A stretch of DNA of 64,000 bases from Arthrobacter sp. NicSoilC5 (lineage in GTDB: Bacteria; Actinomycetota; Actinomycetes; Actinomycetales; Micrococcaceae): NCBI RefSeq assembly GCF_019977395.1, contig NZ_AP024660.1:2976001-3040000 (forward strand), written 5' to 3'. The notes beneath the pieces were generated by a model that was not told the DNA's origin, searched no databases, and saw only the letters and a program-made list of their open reading frames with translations. The position numbers and the translations under genes are program-made. Below, in pieces: positions 20,276-30,857 of this stretch (position 1 is the first letter of the stretch; every line of letters starts with the position of its first letter).

Positions 20276-22363
20276 GTGGCTAACGACAATACAGATATTC
20301 TGGCAGCAGATACAGCAGTCGAGGATGGCCGCACCCCTGATACTCCACCCACGGCAGCCACGCCAAGGGAATACGGCGCCAGTGACATCACCGTGCTGGA
20401 GGGCCTTGAAGCTGTCCGCAAGCGTCCGGGCATGTACATCGGCTCCACCGGACCCCGTGGCCTGCACCACCTGGTCTACGAAGTGGTGGACAACTCGGTG
20501 GATGAGGCGCTGGCCGGTTACTGCAGCCATATCGAGATCGTCCTGCAGGCCGATGGCGGCGTGAAAGTGGTCGATGACGGCCGCGGCATTCCGGTGGATA
20601 TGCACCCCACGGAACACAAACCCACCGTCGAGGTGGTCATGACCATCCTGCACGCGGGCGGCAAGTTCGGCGGCGGCGGATACGCCGTTTCCGGTGGCCT
20701 GCACGGCGTGGGCATCTCGGTGGTCAACGCACTGTCCAGCCGCGTGGATACCGAAGTGCGCCGCCAGGGGCACGTGTGGCGGATGTCCTTCGCTGACGGC
20801 GGCAAGCCGCAGGGCAGCCTGGTCCAGGGCGAAGAGACGGACGCCACCGGCACCACCCAGACCTTCTACCCGGACCCCGCGATCTTCGAAACCACCGAGT
20901 TCGATTTCGAAACGCTGCGCGCCCGCTTCCAGCAGATGGCTTTCCTGAACAAGGGACTGCGGATCACCCTGACGGATGAGCGCGCGCCAGCCGGGGACGA
21001 CGCCGACGGCGACCTGGACCTTGACGACCTCAGCACCGAGGGTGAAGTCAGCGCCGAACACCGCACCGTGGTGTACCAATACAACGAAGGCCTGCTGGAC
21101 TACGTCAGGCACCTGAACTCGGGCAAAAAGGTTGAGGTGGTCCACGAGGACGTCATCGCCTTTGAAACCGAGGACACCGAGCGCAAGATCGCCCTGGAAA
21201 TGGCCATGCAGTGGACCAGCGCCTATTCCGAAAGCGTCCACACCTACGCCAACACCATCAACACCCATGAGGGTGGCACGCACGAAGAAGGCTTCCGCGC
21301 TGCCATGACCTCCCTTATCAACCGGTATGCCCGCGAAAAAGGCATTATCAAGGAGAAAGACGACAACCTCACGGGCGACGACATCCGCGAGGGCCTCACC
21401 GCAGTCATCTCGGTCAAGCTGGCCGAGCCCCAGTTCGAGGGCCAGACCAAGACCAAGCTCGGCAACTCCGAGGTCAAGGGCTTCGTCCAGCGCGTGGTCA
21501 CCGACGGGCTGGGCGACTGGCTGGAGCGCAACCCCGGCCCCGCCCGCGACGTGATCCGCAAAGCGATTTCCGCCGCGCAGGCCAGGATGGCTGCGCGCAA
21601 GGCCCGCGACAATGCCCGGCGCAAGAGCCCGCTGGAGTCCTTTGGCATGCCCGGCAAGCTTTCGGACTGTTCCTCAAAGGACCCGGAAAAGTGCGAGGTC
21701 TACATCGTGGAGGGTGACTCGGCCGGTGGTTCCGCCAAGCGCGGCCGCAACCCCGAGACCCAGGCCATCCTTCCCCTCCGCGGCAAGATCCTCAATGTGG
21801 AGCGCGCACGCCTGGACAAGGCCCTGGGCAACGCAGAAGTGCAGTCCATGATCACTGCCTTCGGTACCGGCATCGGCGAGGACTTCGACCTGGCCAAGCT
21901 GCGGTACCACAAGATCGTGCTCATGGCAGATGCCGACGTGGACGGCCAGCACATCACTACGCTGCTGATGACCCTGCTGTTCCGTTACATGCGGCCCCTG
22001 ATCGAGAACGGCTACGTGTACCTGGCCCAGCCCCCGCTGTACCGGATCAAGTGGTCCAACGCCCCGCATGACTACGTGTACAGCGACCGCGAACGCGACG
22101 CCAAGCTCGTGTCGGGCCAGGCCGCCGGGCGCCGCATCCCCAAGGACAACGGCATCCAGCGCTACAAGGGCCTTGGCGAGATGGACTACACCGAGCTGTG
22201 GGACACCACCATGGACCCCGACCACCGCACCCTGCTGCAGGTGACCATGGACGACGCCCTGGCTGCCGACCAGATCTTCTCCGTCCTCATGGGCGAAGAC
22301 GTCGAATCCCGCCGCAACTTCATCCAGCAGAACGCCAAGGACGTCCGGTTCCTGGACATCTAA
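20276..22363 (+). CDS. gyrB: DNA gyrase subunit B
   Basis: ATPase subunit of gyrase, 695 residues from the GTG at 20276; GAGGAG at 20258-20263 supports this start over an upstream one. GHKL ATPase motifs are [22 protein letters not shown] and [15 protein letters not shown]. The TOPRIM domain carries [20 protein letters not shown] and the metal-binding DADVDGQHI. The QRYKGLGEM signature precedes the C-terminus. An acidic insert (about residues 235-260, [17 protein letters not shown]) separates conserved blocks. It is followed 55 bp later by gyrA. Confidence 0.98.
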   Translation: MANDNTDILAADTAVEDGRTPDTPPTAATPREYGASDITVLEGLEAVRKRPGMYIGSTGPRGLHHLVYEVVDNSVDEALAGYCSHIEIVLQADGGVKVVDDGRGIPVDMHPTEHKPTVEVVMTILHAGGKFGGGGYAVSGGLHGVGISVVNALSSRVDTEVRRQGHVWRMSFADGGKPQGSLVQGEETDATGTTQTFYPDPAIFETTEFDFETLRARFQQMAFLNKGLRITLTDERAPAGDDADGDLDLDDLSTEGEVSAEHRTVVYQYNEGLLDYVRHLNSGKKVEVVHEDVIAFETEDTERKIALEMAMQWTSAYSESVHTYANTINTHEGGTHEEGFRAAMTSLINRYAREKGIIKEKDDNLTGDDIREGLTAVISVKLAEPQFEGQTKTKLGNSEVKGFVQRVVTDGLGDWLERNPGPARDVIRKAISAAQARMAARKARDNARRKSPLESFGMPGKLSDCSSKDPEKCEVYIVEGDSAGGSAKRGRNPETQAILPLRGKILNVERARLDKALGNAEVQSMITAFGTGIGEDFDLAKLRYHKIVLMADADVDGQHITTLLMTLLFRYMRPLIENGYVYLAQPPLYRIKWSNAPHDYVYSDRERDAKLVSGQAAGRRIPKDNGIQRYKGLGEMDYTELWDTTMDPDHRTLLQVTMDDALAADQIFSVLMGEDVESRRNFIQQNAKDVRFLDI

Positions 22364-22418
22364 GGATCCGCTCCAAAGTATTCGGAACCAGACATATACC
22401 TGAAACGGAAAATAACTA

Positions 22419-25097
22419 ATGAGCGACGAAATCCCCGAGAACTCCGCCCCTGAGGGCGGAACTCCGGACACCGTTCTTGAAGGCGACGTGCTGATCGACC
22501 GCGTGGAACAGGTGGACCTGCAGACGGAAATGCAGCGGTCCTACCTGGACTACGCCATGGCCGTCATCGTGGGCCGTGCCCTTCCCGACGTCCGCGATGG
22601 CCTCAAGCCCGTGCACCGCCGCGTGCTGTACGCGATGTTCGACGGCGGTTACCGCCCCGACCGGTCCTTCAACAAGTGCGCCCGCGTGGTGGGCGAGGTC
22701 ATGGGCCAGTACCACCCCCACGGCGACACTGCGATCTACGACGCCCTGGTGCGCCTCATCCAGGACTGGACCATGCGCTACCCGCTGGCGCTGGGGCAGG
22801 GAAACTTCGGATCCCCCGGCAACGACGGCGCTGCCGCACCGCGGTATACCGAAACCAAGATGGCGCCGCTGGCCATGGAAATGGTCCGGGACATCGACGA
22901 GGAGACCGTCGATTTCCAGGACAACTATGACGGCAAAAACCAGGAACCCACCATCCTGCCGGCCAGGTTCCCCAACCTGCTGGTCAACGGTTCTTCAGGT
23001 ATCGCCGTGGGCATGGCTACCAACATCCCGCCGCACAACCTCCGGGAAGTAGCCGACGGCGTGCAGTGGTACCTCTCCAACCCGGGTGCCACGCGCGAGG
23101 AACTCCTCGAGGAATTGCTGGTGCGGGTCAAGGGCCCGGATTTCCCCACCGGAGCCACCATCCTTGGCCACAAGGGCATCGAAGACGCCTACCGCACCGG
23201 CCGCGGATCGGTCACTATGCGCGCAGTAGTTGCCGTGGAGGAACTGCAGGGCCGCACGTGCCTGGTGGTCACCGAACTTCCGTACCAGGCCAACCCGGAC
23301 AACCTGGCCATCAAGATCGCCGAACTGGTCAAGGACGGCAAGATCCAGGGCATTGCCGACCTCCGGGATGAAACGTCCGGACGCACCGGCCAGCGCCTGG
23401 TGATCGTGCTGAAGCGCGACGCCGTGCCCAAGGTGGTGCTGAACAACCTCTACAAGCACACCGAGCTGCAGAGCAACTTCTCCGCCAACATGCTGGCCAT
23501 CGTGGACGGCGTGCCCCGGACACTGAGCCTTGATGCGTTCATCCGCCACTGGGTCACGCACCAGATGGACGTTATCGCCCGCCGCACCCGGTACCGCCTG
23601 CGCAAGGCGGAGGAAGAAGCCCACATCCTTCGGGCCCTCCTCAAGGCGCTGGACATGCTGGACGAGGTCATTGCCCTCATCCGCGCTTCCAGCACCACCG
23701 AGGCCGCACGGGACGGGCTGATGGAGCTGCTGGACATTGATGAGCTGCAGGCCCGGGCCATCCTGGACATGCAGCTGCGCCGCCTGGCCGCCCTGGAACG
23801 CCAGCGGATCCAGGAGAAGCACGCAGAACTCGAAGCCCTGATTACCGAATACAAGGAAATCCTGGGGTCGGAGCAGCGCCAGCGCGAGATCATCAGCACT
23901 GAGCTGGGCGAGATCGTGGACAAGCACGGCGATGACCGGCGCACCAGGATCCTCATGGGCTACGACGGCGACATGTCCATGGAGGACCTCATCCCCGAAG
24001 AGGAGATGGTGGTCACCATCACCCGCGGCGGCTACGTCAAGCGCACCCGCAGCGACAACTACCGGTCGCAGCAGCGCGGCGGCAAGGGCATCAAGGGGGC
24101 CCAGCTGCGTGGTGACGATGTGGTGGAGCACTTCTTCGTCACCACCACCCACCACTGGCTGCTGTTCTTCACCAACCTGGGCCGGGTCTACCGCGCCAAG
24201 GCGTACGAGCTGATGGAAGCGGGCAGGGACGCCAAGGGCCAGCACGTTGCCAACCTGATGGCATTCCAGCCCGACGAACACATCGCCCAGGTGCTGGACC
24301 TCAAGGACTACCAGCAGGCGCCGTACCTGGTGCTCGCCACCAAGAGGGGCCTGGTGAAGAAGACCAGGCTGGAGGACTACGACACGAACCGTTCGGCAGG
24401 CGTGATCGCGATCAACCTGCGTGACGGCGACGAACTGGTCTCCGCCCAGCTTGTCTCGGAAACCGACGACCTCTTCCTGGTGTCCCGCAAGGGCCAGTCC
24501 ATCCGCTTCACCGCCACCGATGACGCACTGCGCCCCATGGGACGTGCCACATCCGGCGTTACCGGCATGAAGTTCCGCGAGGACGACGAACTGCTGGCCG
24601 CGGACGTGGTCACCGACGGTTCGTTCGTGTTCATCGTGACCGAAGGCGGGTACGCCAAGCGCACGGCGGTGGAGGAATACCGCCTGCAGGGCCGTGGCGG
24701 ACTGGGTATCAAGGTCGGCAAATACCAGGAAGAGCGCGGCCACCTCGTGGGTGCACTGATCGTCCAGGAAGAAGATGAAGTCCTCGTGGTCATGGAAGGC
24801 GGCAAGGTTGTCCGTTCCTCCGTTGCCGGGGTTCCTGCCAAGGGCCGCGACACCATGGGCGTCATCTTCGCCAAACCGGACAAGAATGACCGGATTATCG
24901 AGGTGGCGCGCAACAGCGAACGCGGTCTTGAGGACGAGGAATCCGCCGGGGATGACGTAACGTTGGCTGAAGATGGCGGGACCGCTGGGGAATCCGCCGC
25001 GCCAGCAATGGCAGAAGAATCACCGGCCGTTGAGTCAGAGGACGCCTCGGGCGACGCTGAGCCGAACGAAGACAACACGGAGGTAACGAGTGAGTAA
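22419..25097 (+). CDS. gyrA: DNA gyrase subunit A
   Basis: DNA-cleaving subunit of gyrase, 892 residues. The catalytic tyrosine is Tyr143 in AAAPRYTET. The quinolone-resistance region reads [14 protein letters not shown], with Thr at the position of E. coli Ser83 and Asp at Asp87. The C-terminal beta-pinwheel starts with the GyrA box QQRGGKG near residue 551 and contains repeated blades (GYVKRT, GLVKKT, GYAKRT). The protein ends in an acidic, Ala/Glu-rich tail of about 55 residues. The stop overlaps the next gene. Confidence 0.98.
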   Translation: MSDEIPENSAPEGGTPDTVLEGDVLIDRVEQVDLQTEMQRSYLDYAMAVIVGRALPDVRDGLKPVHRRVLYAMFDGGYRPDRSFNKCARVVGEVMGQYHPHGDTAIYDALVRLIQDWTMRYPLALGQGNFGSPGNDGAAAPRYTETKMAPLAMEMVRDIDEETVDFQDNYDGKNQEPTILPARFPNLLVNGSSGIAVGMATNIPPHNLREVADGVQWYLSNPGATREELLEELLVRVKGPDFPTGATILGHKGIEDAYRTGRGSVTMRAVVAVEELQGRTCLVVTELPYQANPDNLAIKIAELVKDGKIQGIADLRDETSGRTGQRLVIVLKRDAVPKVVLNNLYKHTELQSNFSANMLAIVDGVPRTLSLDAFIRHWVTHQMDVIARRTRYRLRKAEEEAHILRALLKALDMLDEVIALIRASSTTEAARDGLMELLDIDELQARAILDMQLRRLAALERQRIQEKHAELEALITEYKEILGSEQRQREIISTELGEIVDKHGDDRRTRILMGYDGDMSMEDLIPEEEMVVTITRGGYVKRTRSDNYRSQQRGGKGIKGAQLRGDDVVEHFFVTTTHHWLLFFTNLGRVYRAKAYELMEAGRDAKGQHVANLMAFQPDEHIAQVLDLKDYQQAPYLVLATKRGLVKKTRLEDYDTNRSAGVIAINLRDGDELVSAQLVSETDDLFLVSRKGQSIRFTATDDALRPMGRATSGVTGMKFREDDELLAADVVTDGSFVFIVTEGGYAKRTAVEEYRLQGRGGLGIKVGKYQEERGHLVGALIVQEEDEVLVVMEGGKVVRSSVAGVPAKGRDTMGVIFAKPDKNDRIIEVARNSERGLEDEESAGDDVTLAEDGGTAGESAAPAMAEESPAVESEDASGDAEPNEDNTEVTSE

Positions 25098-25740
25098 TTC
25101 CGACTCATTTCCCAAGCCGAACAGTACTGTTCCCGACGGGAACCGGCCTTCAGCGGCACCCCGCGTGAACGCCCCCGTTCGTCCGCAGCAGCGCCCCGGT
25201 GCGCCGGCCGGCGCTCCGGGCCAGCGCCCCGCCGTCCCTGGCCAGCGGCCGCAGCAGGGCGACCGCCCCGTGCAGCCCGGCCAGCGCCCCTTCCAGGGCC
25301 AGCCCGGACAGCGTCCTGCACAGGGCGCCTCCAGTCAGGGAACCCCTGGCCTGGTGAAGCCGGCGCCGAAGGCAAAGGTCCGCCGGGCCCGGCTCCTGAT
25401 CAGCAAGGTGGACCCGTGGTCCGTCCTGAAGATGGCATTCCTGCTGTCCGTGGCACTGGGGATCGTGACTGTGGTGGCCGCCATTGTCCTGTGGACGGTC
25501 CTGGACCTCACCGGGATCTTTGACCAGGTGGACAGCCTGCTGGGCACGCTCGCCGGCTCGGAAAGCGGCGGCTTCGAGCTGAAGAAGGTGGCTTCGCTGG
25601 GCCAGGTTGCGTCGTTCGCCACCATCATTGCCGTGGTCAACGTGGTCCTGCTGACGGCACTGTCCATGCTTTCCGCTGTCCTCTACAACATCTCCGCCAC
25701 CCTGGTGGGCGGCATTGGCGTGACCCTCACCGACGATTAG
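25090..25740 (+). CDS. DUF3566 family membrane protein
   Basis: 216 residues, starting with a GTG that overlaps the gyrA stop by 8 bp. The first 95 residues are Pro/Gln/Arg-rich with repeated PGQRP-type units. The conserved DUF3566 part follows: a basic patch ([19 protein letters not shown]) and two transmembrane segments ([19 protein letters not shown] and [20 protein letters not shown]), ending [10 protein letters not shown]. In actinobacteria this gene regularly follows gyrA; its role is not well established, though a link to division-site or envelope organisation has been suggested for the family. Confidence 0.92.
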   Translation: MSNSDSFPKPNSTVPDGNRPSAAPRVNAPVRPQQRPGAPAGAPGQRPAVPGQRPQQGDRPVQPGQRPFQGQPGQRPAQGASSQGTPGLVKPAPKAKVRRARLLISKVDPWSVLKMAFLLSVALGIVTVVAAIVLWTVLDLTGIFDQVDSLLGTLAGSESGGFELKKVASLGQVASFATIIAVVNVVLLTALSMLSAVLYNISATLVGGIGVTLTDD

Positions 25741-25774
25741 GAAGCCATTTTCGCCGGGCCCGCACCGGTGAAAA

Positions 25775-25795
25775 GGCCCGATTTGAGATCGGGCC
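25775..25795. terminator. Inverted repeat after DUF3566, possible terminator
   Basis: Arms GGCCCGAT and ATCGGGCC with a TTGAG loop. There is no T run on the plus side; on the minus side it is followed by TTTT. It resembles the parB terminator stem. Terminator activity for gyrBA-DUF3566 is uncertain. Confidence 0.5.
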
Positions 25796-25838
25796 GGGGT
25801 GTGCTGTAAAGTCATGTCTCGGCCCGATGAGGGATTGA

Positions 25839-25912
25839 GGGCGTATAGCTCAGGCGGTTAGAGCGCTTCGCTGATAACGAAGAGGTCCCAGGTTCAAGTC
25901 CTGGTACGCCCA
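25839..25912 (+). tRNA. tRNA-Ile (GAT)
   Basis: 74 bases. Acceptor arms GGGCGTA and TACGCCC, anticodon loop CTGATAA with GAT, T arm GGTTCAAGTCC. CCA is not encoded. The gyrA-side tRNA-Ile/tRNA-Ala pair is conserved in actinobacteria. Confidence 0.97.
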
Positions 25913-25983
25913 CGGAACTTGTGCAGGTTTCAAACGGAGGTTTGGTCCGGAGTTATCCGGTACCGGATCGGAACGGGGAGCAT

Positions 25984-26100
25984 GTGAAGAAGTTGCTTGT
26001 ACTGGCAGCGGCAATCGCAGGCTTCCTGGTCTACCGGAAGGCACAGGAATCCGAAGCCCGGAAAACAGTCTGGAGCAAGTCAACCGATACGGTGGACTAG
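25984..26100 (+). CDS. DLW-39-type small membrane peptide
   Basis: A 38-residue peptide starting with GTG (MKKLLVLAAAIAGFLVYRKA then a charged tail ending DTVD). One N-terminal hydrophobic helix begins after two lysines. GGGGAG lies just upstream, with short spacing. Position between tRNA-Ile and tRNA-Ala, length and sequence match the actinobacterial DLW-39 family; the name-giving DLW motif reads TVW here. Function unknown. Confidence 0.75.
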   Translation: MKKLLVLAAAIAGFLVYRKAQESEARKTVWSKSTDTVD

Positions 26101-26172
26101 GCCGGACACCCGCTCCGGGAGCCTGTCAAGGGCTCCCTGGTTCTAGGGTATGATGGACGGGTTGCTTCTTAT

Positions 26173-26248
26173 GGGGGCATGGCGCAATTGGTAGCGCACC
26201 TGCTTTGCAAGCAGGGGGTTCGGGGTTCGAGTCCCCGTGCCTCCACCA
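26173..26248 (+). tRNA. tRNA-Ala (TGC)
   Basis: Acceptor arms GGGGGCA and TGCCTCC (one G-T pair), anticodon loop TTTGCAA with TGC, T arm GGGTTCGAGTCCC, and an encoded CCA at 26246-26248. Confidence 0.97.
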
Positions 26249-26253
26249 TAAGG

Positions 26254-26290
26254 AAGTCCCGGTCAGCGGAAACGCCGGCCGGGACTTTTT
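26254..26290 (+). terminator. Rho-independent terminator after tRNA-Ala
   Basis: Arms AAGTCCCGG and CCGGGACTT with an inner GCG-GAAA-CGC hairpin, followed by TTT. Confidence 0.85.
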
Positions 26291-26331
26291 GCTTTCCATC
26301 TGCGCAATGAACCAGTACCAAGGGGGCGGCA

Positions 26332-27288
26332 TTGAACTTCTTCTTCGCGGCACTGGGAGTCCTGGGCGTTGCATCATCCGGGCCCTTGATCGCGGCCACG
26401 CTCGGCGCCACAAGTGTCAGCGCCCTTGCCATCGCCTTCTGGCGCAACGCCATCGGCGCGGCCGTCATGGCCTCCCCCACCCTGGTCCGGGAACCCGGCC
26501 AGTTCCGCAGGATCAGCCGCAGCGAGTTCCGCTGGTCGATGCTGGCAGCCGTCGCGCTTGCCCTGCACTTCGCCTGCTTCATCACATCCCTCCAGCTGAC
26601 ATCCGTAGCAGCCGCCACCGCCCTGGTCTGCCTGCAGTCAGCCTGGATTGCCGTCTTCCAGCTCTTCCGCGGCATCCGCCACCGCTGGCAGGTCCTGGCG
26701 GGGCTGGGAATCGCCTTTGGCGGGGTCGTGGCGATCACCGGCTTCGACATGGGCTCTTCCCCGCAGGCCCTCACGGGAGACCTGCTGGCGATGGCTGGCG
26801 GCGCCCTTGCCGGCCTTTACACGCTCGCGGGTGGCAAGGCACGGCAGAGCATGACAACAGGAACCTACACCACGCTCTGCTACGGAATGTGCGCCGCTCT
26901 CGTGGCCGTCCTTGCCTTGTTCGCGGGCCAGCCCCTGGCGGGGTTTGAGCCGGCCGGGTGGCTGGGCATCGCAGCAATCACCGTCTGTGCCCAACTGGTG
27001 GGCCACACCGCCTTCAACCACCTGCTGGCCACCATGAGCCCCCTCATCGTCTCCATGATCATCCTCCTGGAAATCCCGGGGGCAGCGCTGTTGGCAGCCG
27101 TGTTCCTGCACGAGACGCTGCCCGCAGGAACTTACGCCGGGCTCGGCCTGATCCTGGCGGGACTCGCCGTCGTGGTCCTCGGTCAGAGGAACAGCAGGGG
27201 CCAGGGGAATGGCAGCCGGGGCAGCCGTGGAACGGCACCGCAGGAGGAACCGCCGTCGGACCGCCTGGCCGGGTTGGGAACTGACTGA
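26332..27288 (+). CDS. EamA/DMT family transporter
   Basis: 318-residue integral membrane protein with about ten hydrophobic segments in two EamA repeats of five. The TTG at 26332 is chosen because AGGGGG lies seven bases upstream; starting later would cut into the first helix. Segments such as VAAATALVCLQSAWIAVFQL and PLIVSMIILLEIPGAALLAA are typical. The hydrophilic C-terminal tail (about 40 residues, Gly/Arg/Ser-rich) is cytoplasmic. The exported substrate cannot be told from sequence; small metabolites or amino acids are usual. It converges with the next gene, leaving 3 bp. Confidence 0.88.
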   Translation: MNFFFAALGVLGVASSGPLIAATLGATSVSALAIAFWRNAIGAAVMASPTLVREPGQFRRISRSEFRWSMLAAVALALHFACFITSLQLTSVAAATALVCLQSAWIAVFQLFRGIRHRWQVLAGLGIAFGGVVAITGFDMGSSPQALTGDLLAMAGGALAGLYTLAGGKARQSMTTGTYTTLCYGMCAALVAVLALFAGQPLAGFEPAGWLGIAAITVCAQLVGHTAFNHLLATMSPLIVSMIILLEIPGAALLAAVFLHETLPAGTYAGLGLILAGLAVVVLGQRNSRGQGNGSRGSRGTAPQEEPPSDRLAGLGTD

Positions 27289-27291
27289 GCG

Positions 27292-28167
27292 CTACTGACC
27301 GCCGCGGCGGACCGGCTGGGCCGTGTTGACGGTGTGGATGGCCCTGAGGAGCTTGGCCGGAAAGTACACCGAGAAGAAAACCACCATGGGGGCCTTCAGC
27401 GCCATCTTCCTGACGTTGTGGGCTTTGTAGGTCCGGTCGAACCGGGTGACGTAGTAGCGGTAGTCCCGCGGTGAATCCTCAAGCCGCCGCGCGGACATCC
27501 CGGACACCATCTGCGGCCAGTAGCGCACCGGCAGTTCATGGTCGGCCAGGTGCAGGGACAGGTCGATGTCCTCGTGCATCTCGTCCTTCTCGTCCCGGCA
27601 GGTCTCTGAACGGATGGTCTCCCAGGCCGTGGCCCGCAGGGCCATGTTGGAGCCGAACAGGAAATGGTACTGGTGCTTGGCCAGCTTCAGCATGAGCTGG
27701 CGCATCTTGTCGTCCGCCTTGAGTCCGAACCGGCGCATCGGCATGTCGTAGTAGACCACCGGGCCGGTGGCAGCCTGGACCGACTGGTCAGCGAAGGCCT
27801 TCTGCACCTGTTCAACCCAGTCGGGTTCGACAATGGAATCAGCGTCAATCCGCCCCAGGATGTCCCCGGTGGCACTGTCCAGCCCGAAGTTCCTGGTGGG
27901 GATGAGTCCCTGTTCCCGGTCCTGGCTCAGGAGGATGATGGGGCTTTCCGGATACTCGAGCTGCATCTGGCGCACAATGTCAGCGGTCCGGTCCTTCGAA
28001 AGGTTGTCCACCACGATGATCTCGTGGGCGGGAACGGACTGGTAGATCGCAGCTATCAGGCACTGCCTGATCACGCTCTCCTCGTTGTACGCCGGGATGA
28101 CGATTGACACGCGGAGCTGTACGGCTGCGTCGTTCACGGCATCCCCAGAGGATCGATTGGCTGACAT
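27292..28167 (-). CDS. Family 2 glycosyltransferase
   Basis: About 291 residues from the ATG at 28167; an in-frame start at 28221 would add 18 residues but has no better ribosome-binding site. The GT-A fold is clear: VSIVIPAYNEESVIRQCL at the start, VVDNLSKDRT, and DADSIVEPDWV with the metal-binding DxD. The C-terminal half contains HEDIDLSLHL, matching the catalytic-base region, and a weak hydrophobic stretch near the end. The substrate is unknown; a cell-wall polysaccharide or glycolipid is likely. Confidence 0.85.
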   Translation of the reverse strand: MSANRSSGDAVNDAAVQLRVSIVIPAYNEESVIRQCLIAAIYQSVPAHEIIVVDNLSKDRTADIVRQMQLEYPESPIILLSQDREQGLIPTRNFGLDSATGDILGRIDADSIVEPDWVEQVQKAFADQSVQAATGPVVYYDMPMRRFGLKADDKMRQLMLKLAKHQYHFLFGSNMALRATAWETIRSETCRDEKDEMHEDIDLSLHLADHELPVRYWPQMVSGMSARRLEDSPRDYRYYVTRFDRTYKAHNVRKMALKAPMVVFFSVYFPAKLLRAIHTVNTAQPVRRGGQ

Positions 28168-28216
28168 CACTTCAAATCTAGCATCCGCGAAAGATGCCTC
28201 CGCGGACGGGAAGAGA

Positions 28217-28258
28217 CACAAAAAGGGGGCCCGCCGTCAAACGGAGCCCCCTTGTGTG
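28217..28258 (-). terminator. Rho-independent terminator (leftward)
   Basis: GGGGGC and GCCCCC arms extended by complementary CACAA/TTGTG ends. Read leftward the stem is followed by TTTTTGTG. It closes the gene at 28270-29211. Confidence 0.8.
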
Positions 28259-28269
28259 AATGGCGAAGA

Positions 28270-29211
28270 TCAGGCCTGGCTGCTGCCCTTGTCTTCATCG
28301 GCAACCGTCTTGGCGCCGCCTTCGGTGTCGTCGGCAACGTGCTTGGCCTTGTCGGCGGCATCGGCTGACTTATCAGCGACCGTCCCAGCTGCGTCCCCGG
28401 CCTTGTCCGCGGCAGCACCGGCCGCGGATGCGGCTGCGGAAGTGCCCTTGTCGGCGGCGTCGGCAGTGGTTGCCTTGACGTCGCTGACGGTAGTGGCCGG
28501 AACGGGTGCCGGGGTGGGGGTGACCGGCGAGGGGGTCTTCCAGGGGTCCTCGACCGGCTTGGACGCCTTCCATGCGGCGACGCCCGCTGCAACCGCTGCG
28601 GCCACCACACCGAATATCAGCCAGCCACGCTTCTTGGGCTTCTCCGGCTGGGCAAGCTGCACGTCCATTGCGCGGCTTGCCCCTGCCGCGGCTGCTTTCA
28701 GCTGCGTGCCGGTGGCCTGGGCCTGCTCCTGGAGGGCGTGGATGATTCCCACGTCCCCAAGCTTCTGCGCCACTGCGTCAACCCGTGCCGGGGTGTTTTC
28801 CAGGGTGCGGTGAACGGCGCCGGACGCCACGCCAATCTGGTCCGAGAGCTTAGGCAGGTACTCCACCACTACCCGGTCCCGGGCGTTCAGGACCACCGGG
28901 GTGGCCTTGTCCAGGGCCTCGTGCAGCCTGGGCGATGCGCCTTCAACCACGTCATTGATCTTCGGGGCCAAATGGGCCAGTCCGTCCTGGATCCGGGGAG
29001 TCACTGTGGCAACGCCGTCGGCCAGGCTGTGGGCCGCCGTCTTCAGGCCTTCCTGGATCTTGGGAGATGCGCTGTCCAGGCCCTGCTGCAGCCGGGGAAC
29101 AGCCCAGTCCACGGCAGCTTCCACCCGGGGGGCCGCCCAATCCTTGGCGTTTTCCACCGCACTGGTGACCGACTGCTCAAGGTCACGGGCAATACGATCC
29201 GATTTCTTCAC
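28270..29211 (-). CDS. Membrane-anchored protein with amphipathic repeats
   Basis: 313 residues, no enzymatic signature. Residues 1-170 are a series of near-repeats built on an A-P-R/K pattern (AAPRVEAAVDWAVPRLQQGL, ASPKIQEGLKTAAHSLADG, VTPRIQDGLAHLAPKINDV and so on), predicted to be long amphipathic helices. A transmembrane helix follows at about residue 200 (GWLIFGVVAAAVAAGVAAW), then an Ala/Asp/Lys-rich tail with LEA-like KAGDAAGTVADKSADAADK repeats. Possibly a membrane-stress or envelope-scaffold protein. It lies alone between two terminators or promoters. Confidence 0.75.
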   Translation of the reverse strand: MKKSDRIARDLEQSVTSAVENAKDWAAPRVEAAVDWAVPRLQQGLDSASPKIQEGLKTAAHSLADGVATVTPRIQDGLAHLAPKINDVVEGASPRLHEALDKATPVVLNARDRVVVEYLPKLSDQIGVASGAVHRTLENTPARVDAVAQKLGDVGIIHALQEQAQATGTQLKAAAAGASRAMDVQLAQPEKPKKRGWLIFGVVAAAVAAGVAAWKASKPVEDPWKTPSPVTPTPAPVPATTVSDVKATTADAADKGTSAAASAAGAAADKAGDAAGTVADKSADAADKAKHVADDTEGGAKTVADEDKGSSQA

Positions 29212-29365
29212 AACTACCTCCCGATTAATGTGACGGTTCTGTCGCTAGCCTACGTGCCCAGATCACCTCGGGCTATTCACTCTGCGGATTTTAGGGGGAT
29301 TTCACCCAGCGCGGAACTGCCCCCGCAGCCGTGGCTGCCCAGAACCGGCATGGGAGAATCAACCT

Positions 29366-29911
29366 ATGACTGCCATCGCAACTGCAAAAGCAACCATCCA
29401 CACCAGCCTCGGCGACATCGTGGTTAACCTCTTCGGCAACCACGCGCCCAAGACGGTCAAGAACTTCGTGGGCCTTTCCACCGGCGAGCAGGCCTGGACC
29501 CACCCGGAAACCGGCGAGGACAAGACCGGCACGCCGCTTTACAACGGAACCATCTTCCACCGCATCATCAAGGACTTCATGATCCAGGCCGGCGATCCCC
29601 TGGGCCGTGGAACCGGTGGCCCCGGCTACCGCTTTGACGACGAGATCCACCCTGAACTGAGCTTCAACCAGCCCTACAAGCTGGCCATGGCCAACGCCGG
29701 CATCCAGATGGGCAAGGGCACCAACGGTTCACAGTTCTTCATCACCACCATTCCCACGGACTGGCTCCAGGGCAAGCACACCATCTTCGGTGAAGTGGCT
29801 GACGAGGAGTCCAAGAAGGTCGTAGACGCCATCGAGGGTGTCCGCACCGGCATGGGTGACCGCCCGGTCGAGGACGTCACCATCAACAGCATCGACATCG
29901 AACAGCTGTAA
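29366..29911 (+). CDS. ppiA: Cyclophilin-type peptidyl-prolyl cis-trans isomerase
   Basis: 181 residues, no signal peptide, so cytoplasmic. Cyclophilin signatures are complete: TPLYNGTIFHRIIKDFMIQAGDP carries the catalytic FHR, then GSQFFITTIPTDWLQGKHTIFGEV, which contains the QFFI motif and the conserved Trp of the cyclosporin site. It is encoded 9 bp before the rhomboid gene, so they are likely cotranscribed, as in other actinobacteria. Confidence 0.95.
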   Translation: MTAIATAKATIHTSLGDIVVNLFGNHAPKTVKNFVGLSTGEQAWTHPETGEDKTGTPLYNGTIFHRIIKDFMIQAGDPLGRGTGGPGYRFDDEIHPELSFNQPYKLAMANAGIQMGKGTNGSQFFITTIPTDWLQGKHTIFGEVADEESKKVVDAIEGVRTGMGDRPVEDVTINSIDIEQL

Positions 29912-29920
29912 CGCCCCACC

Positions 29921-30799
29921 ATGAGTTACGGAATTCCGTCGGCTGAGCCGTCCGCCCAGGTTCCGGTATGCCCCCGGCACCCGGACCGGCCGTCCTATGT
30001 GCGCTGCCAGCGCTGCGGGCGCCCCGCCTGCCCGGACTGCCAGCGGGCGGCCGCCGTCGGATTCCAATGCGTTGACTGCGTCAACGAGACACGACGTACG
30101 ACGCCGGAAGTACGGAGCGTCTACGGCGGTGCCGTTGCCACTGGCAAACCTTTGGTGACGTACGGCATCATTGCAGCCTGCGTTGTGGTCTACGCACTGC
30201 AGATGCTTATTCCGGGGGACTGGGTATACAAACAGTTCGCGTATAACAACATCTTTGCCGCACCCCAGTACGGCGCGTTTGAGCCGTGGCGGATGGTGAC
30301 CTCGGCCTTCCTCCATTCCCCGGATTCGCTGCTGCACATTCTCCTGAACATGTATACGCTGTGGATTTTCGGCCAGGCCCTGGAGCCCATCCTTGGCCGG
30401 GTCCGCTTCCTGGCGCTGTACCTTATCTCCGCCTTTGGTGGTTCAGTGGGCTACCTGCTGATGAACCCCGTGCTGGTGCCAGGGCAGGGCCTGGTGGGGC
30501 TGGTGGGCGCCTCCGGTGCCATCTTCGGCCTCTTCGGCGCCATGCTGCTGGTCCAACGGCAGCGCGGCGGGGACACACGGCAACTGTGGGTCCTTATTGC
30601 CATCAACGGCGTCATCGGCTTCCTGATTCCGCATATCGCCTGGCAGGCCCACCTGGGCGGGCTCATCACCGGCGGCCTCTGCGCCGCGGTTCTTGCCTAC
30701 ACGCCCCGGGGACGCCGCCAGGGCCTGCTCCAGGCATTGGGACTGGCCGCCGTTTTTGCGCTGCTTGTAGCCGCGAGCTGGGTCCGCGTGACGCTTTAG
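29921..30799 (+). CDS. Rhomboid family intramembrane serine protease with N-terminal zinc ribbon
   Basis: 292 residues. The N-terminal B-box-like zinc-binding stretch (residues 13-50) has paired cysteines and a histidine: CPRHPDRPSYVRCQRCGRPACPDC, then CVDC. Then come six or so transmembrane segments with the catalytic serine in GASGAIFGLFG, the conserved HILLNMYTLWIFG with Asn in the second helix, and the catalytic histidine in WQAHLGGLITG. Substrates are unknown. A terminator follows at 30825. Confidence 0.93.
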   Translation: MSYGIPSAEPSAQVPVCPRHPDRPSYVRCQRCGRPACPDCQRAAAVGFQCVDCVNETRRTTPEVRSVYGGAVATGKPLVTYGIIAACVVVYALQMLIPGDWVYKQFAYNNIFAAPQYGAFEPWRMVTSAFLHSPDSLLHILLNMYTLWIFGQALEPILGRVRFLALYLISAFGGSVGYLLMNPVLVPGQGLVGLVGASGAIFGLFGAMLLVQRQRGGDTRQLWVLIAINGVIGFLIPHIAWQAHLGGLITGGLCAAVLAYTPRGRRQGLLQALGLAAVFALLVAASWVRVTL

Positions 30800-30824
30800 C
30801 CGCCACATATCCACGACCAACCGG

Positions 30825-30857
30825 AATGCCCCCGTCACCCTTGGTGACGGGGGCATT
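30825..30857 (+). terminator. Rho-independent terminator of ppiA-rhomboid
   Basis: 15-bp perfect arms (AATGCCCCCGTCACC and its complement) with a 3-base loop, followed by CGTGTTTT. Confidence 0.85.

Noticed and set aside
18835..20448. 537-codon minus-strand frame across recF, dciA and the gyrB promoter
   Set aside because: Shadow of recF and dciA in high-GC DNA. The product is low-complexity without recognisable domains.
22995..24743. 582-codon open frame on the minus strand opposite gyrA
   Set aside because: Antisense shadow of a highly conserved high-GC gene. It has no start-site support and no family similarity.
25775..26290. Integration site at the tRNA-Ile/tRNA-Ala genes
   Set aside because: No integrase, no repeated tRNA 3' end and conserved chromosomal genes on both sides.
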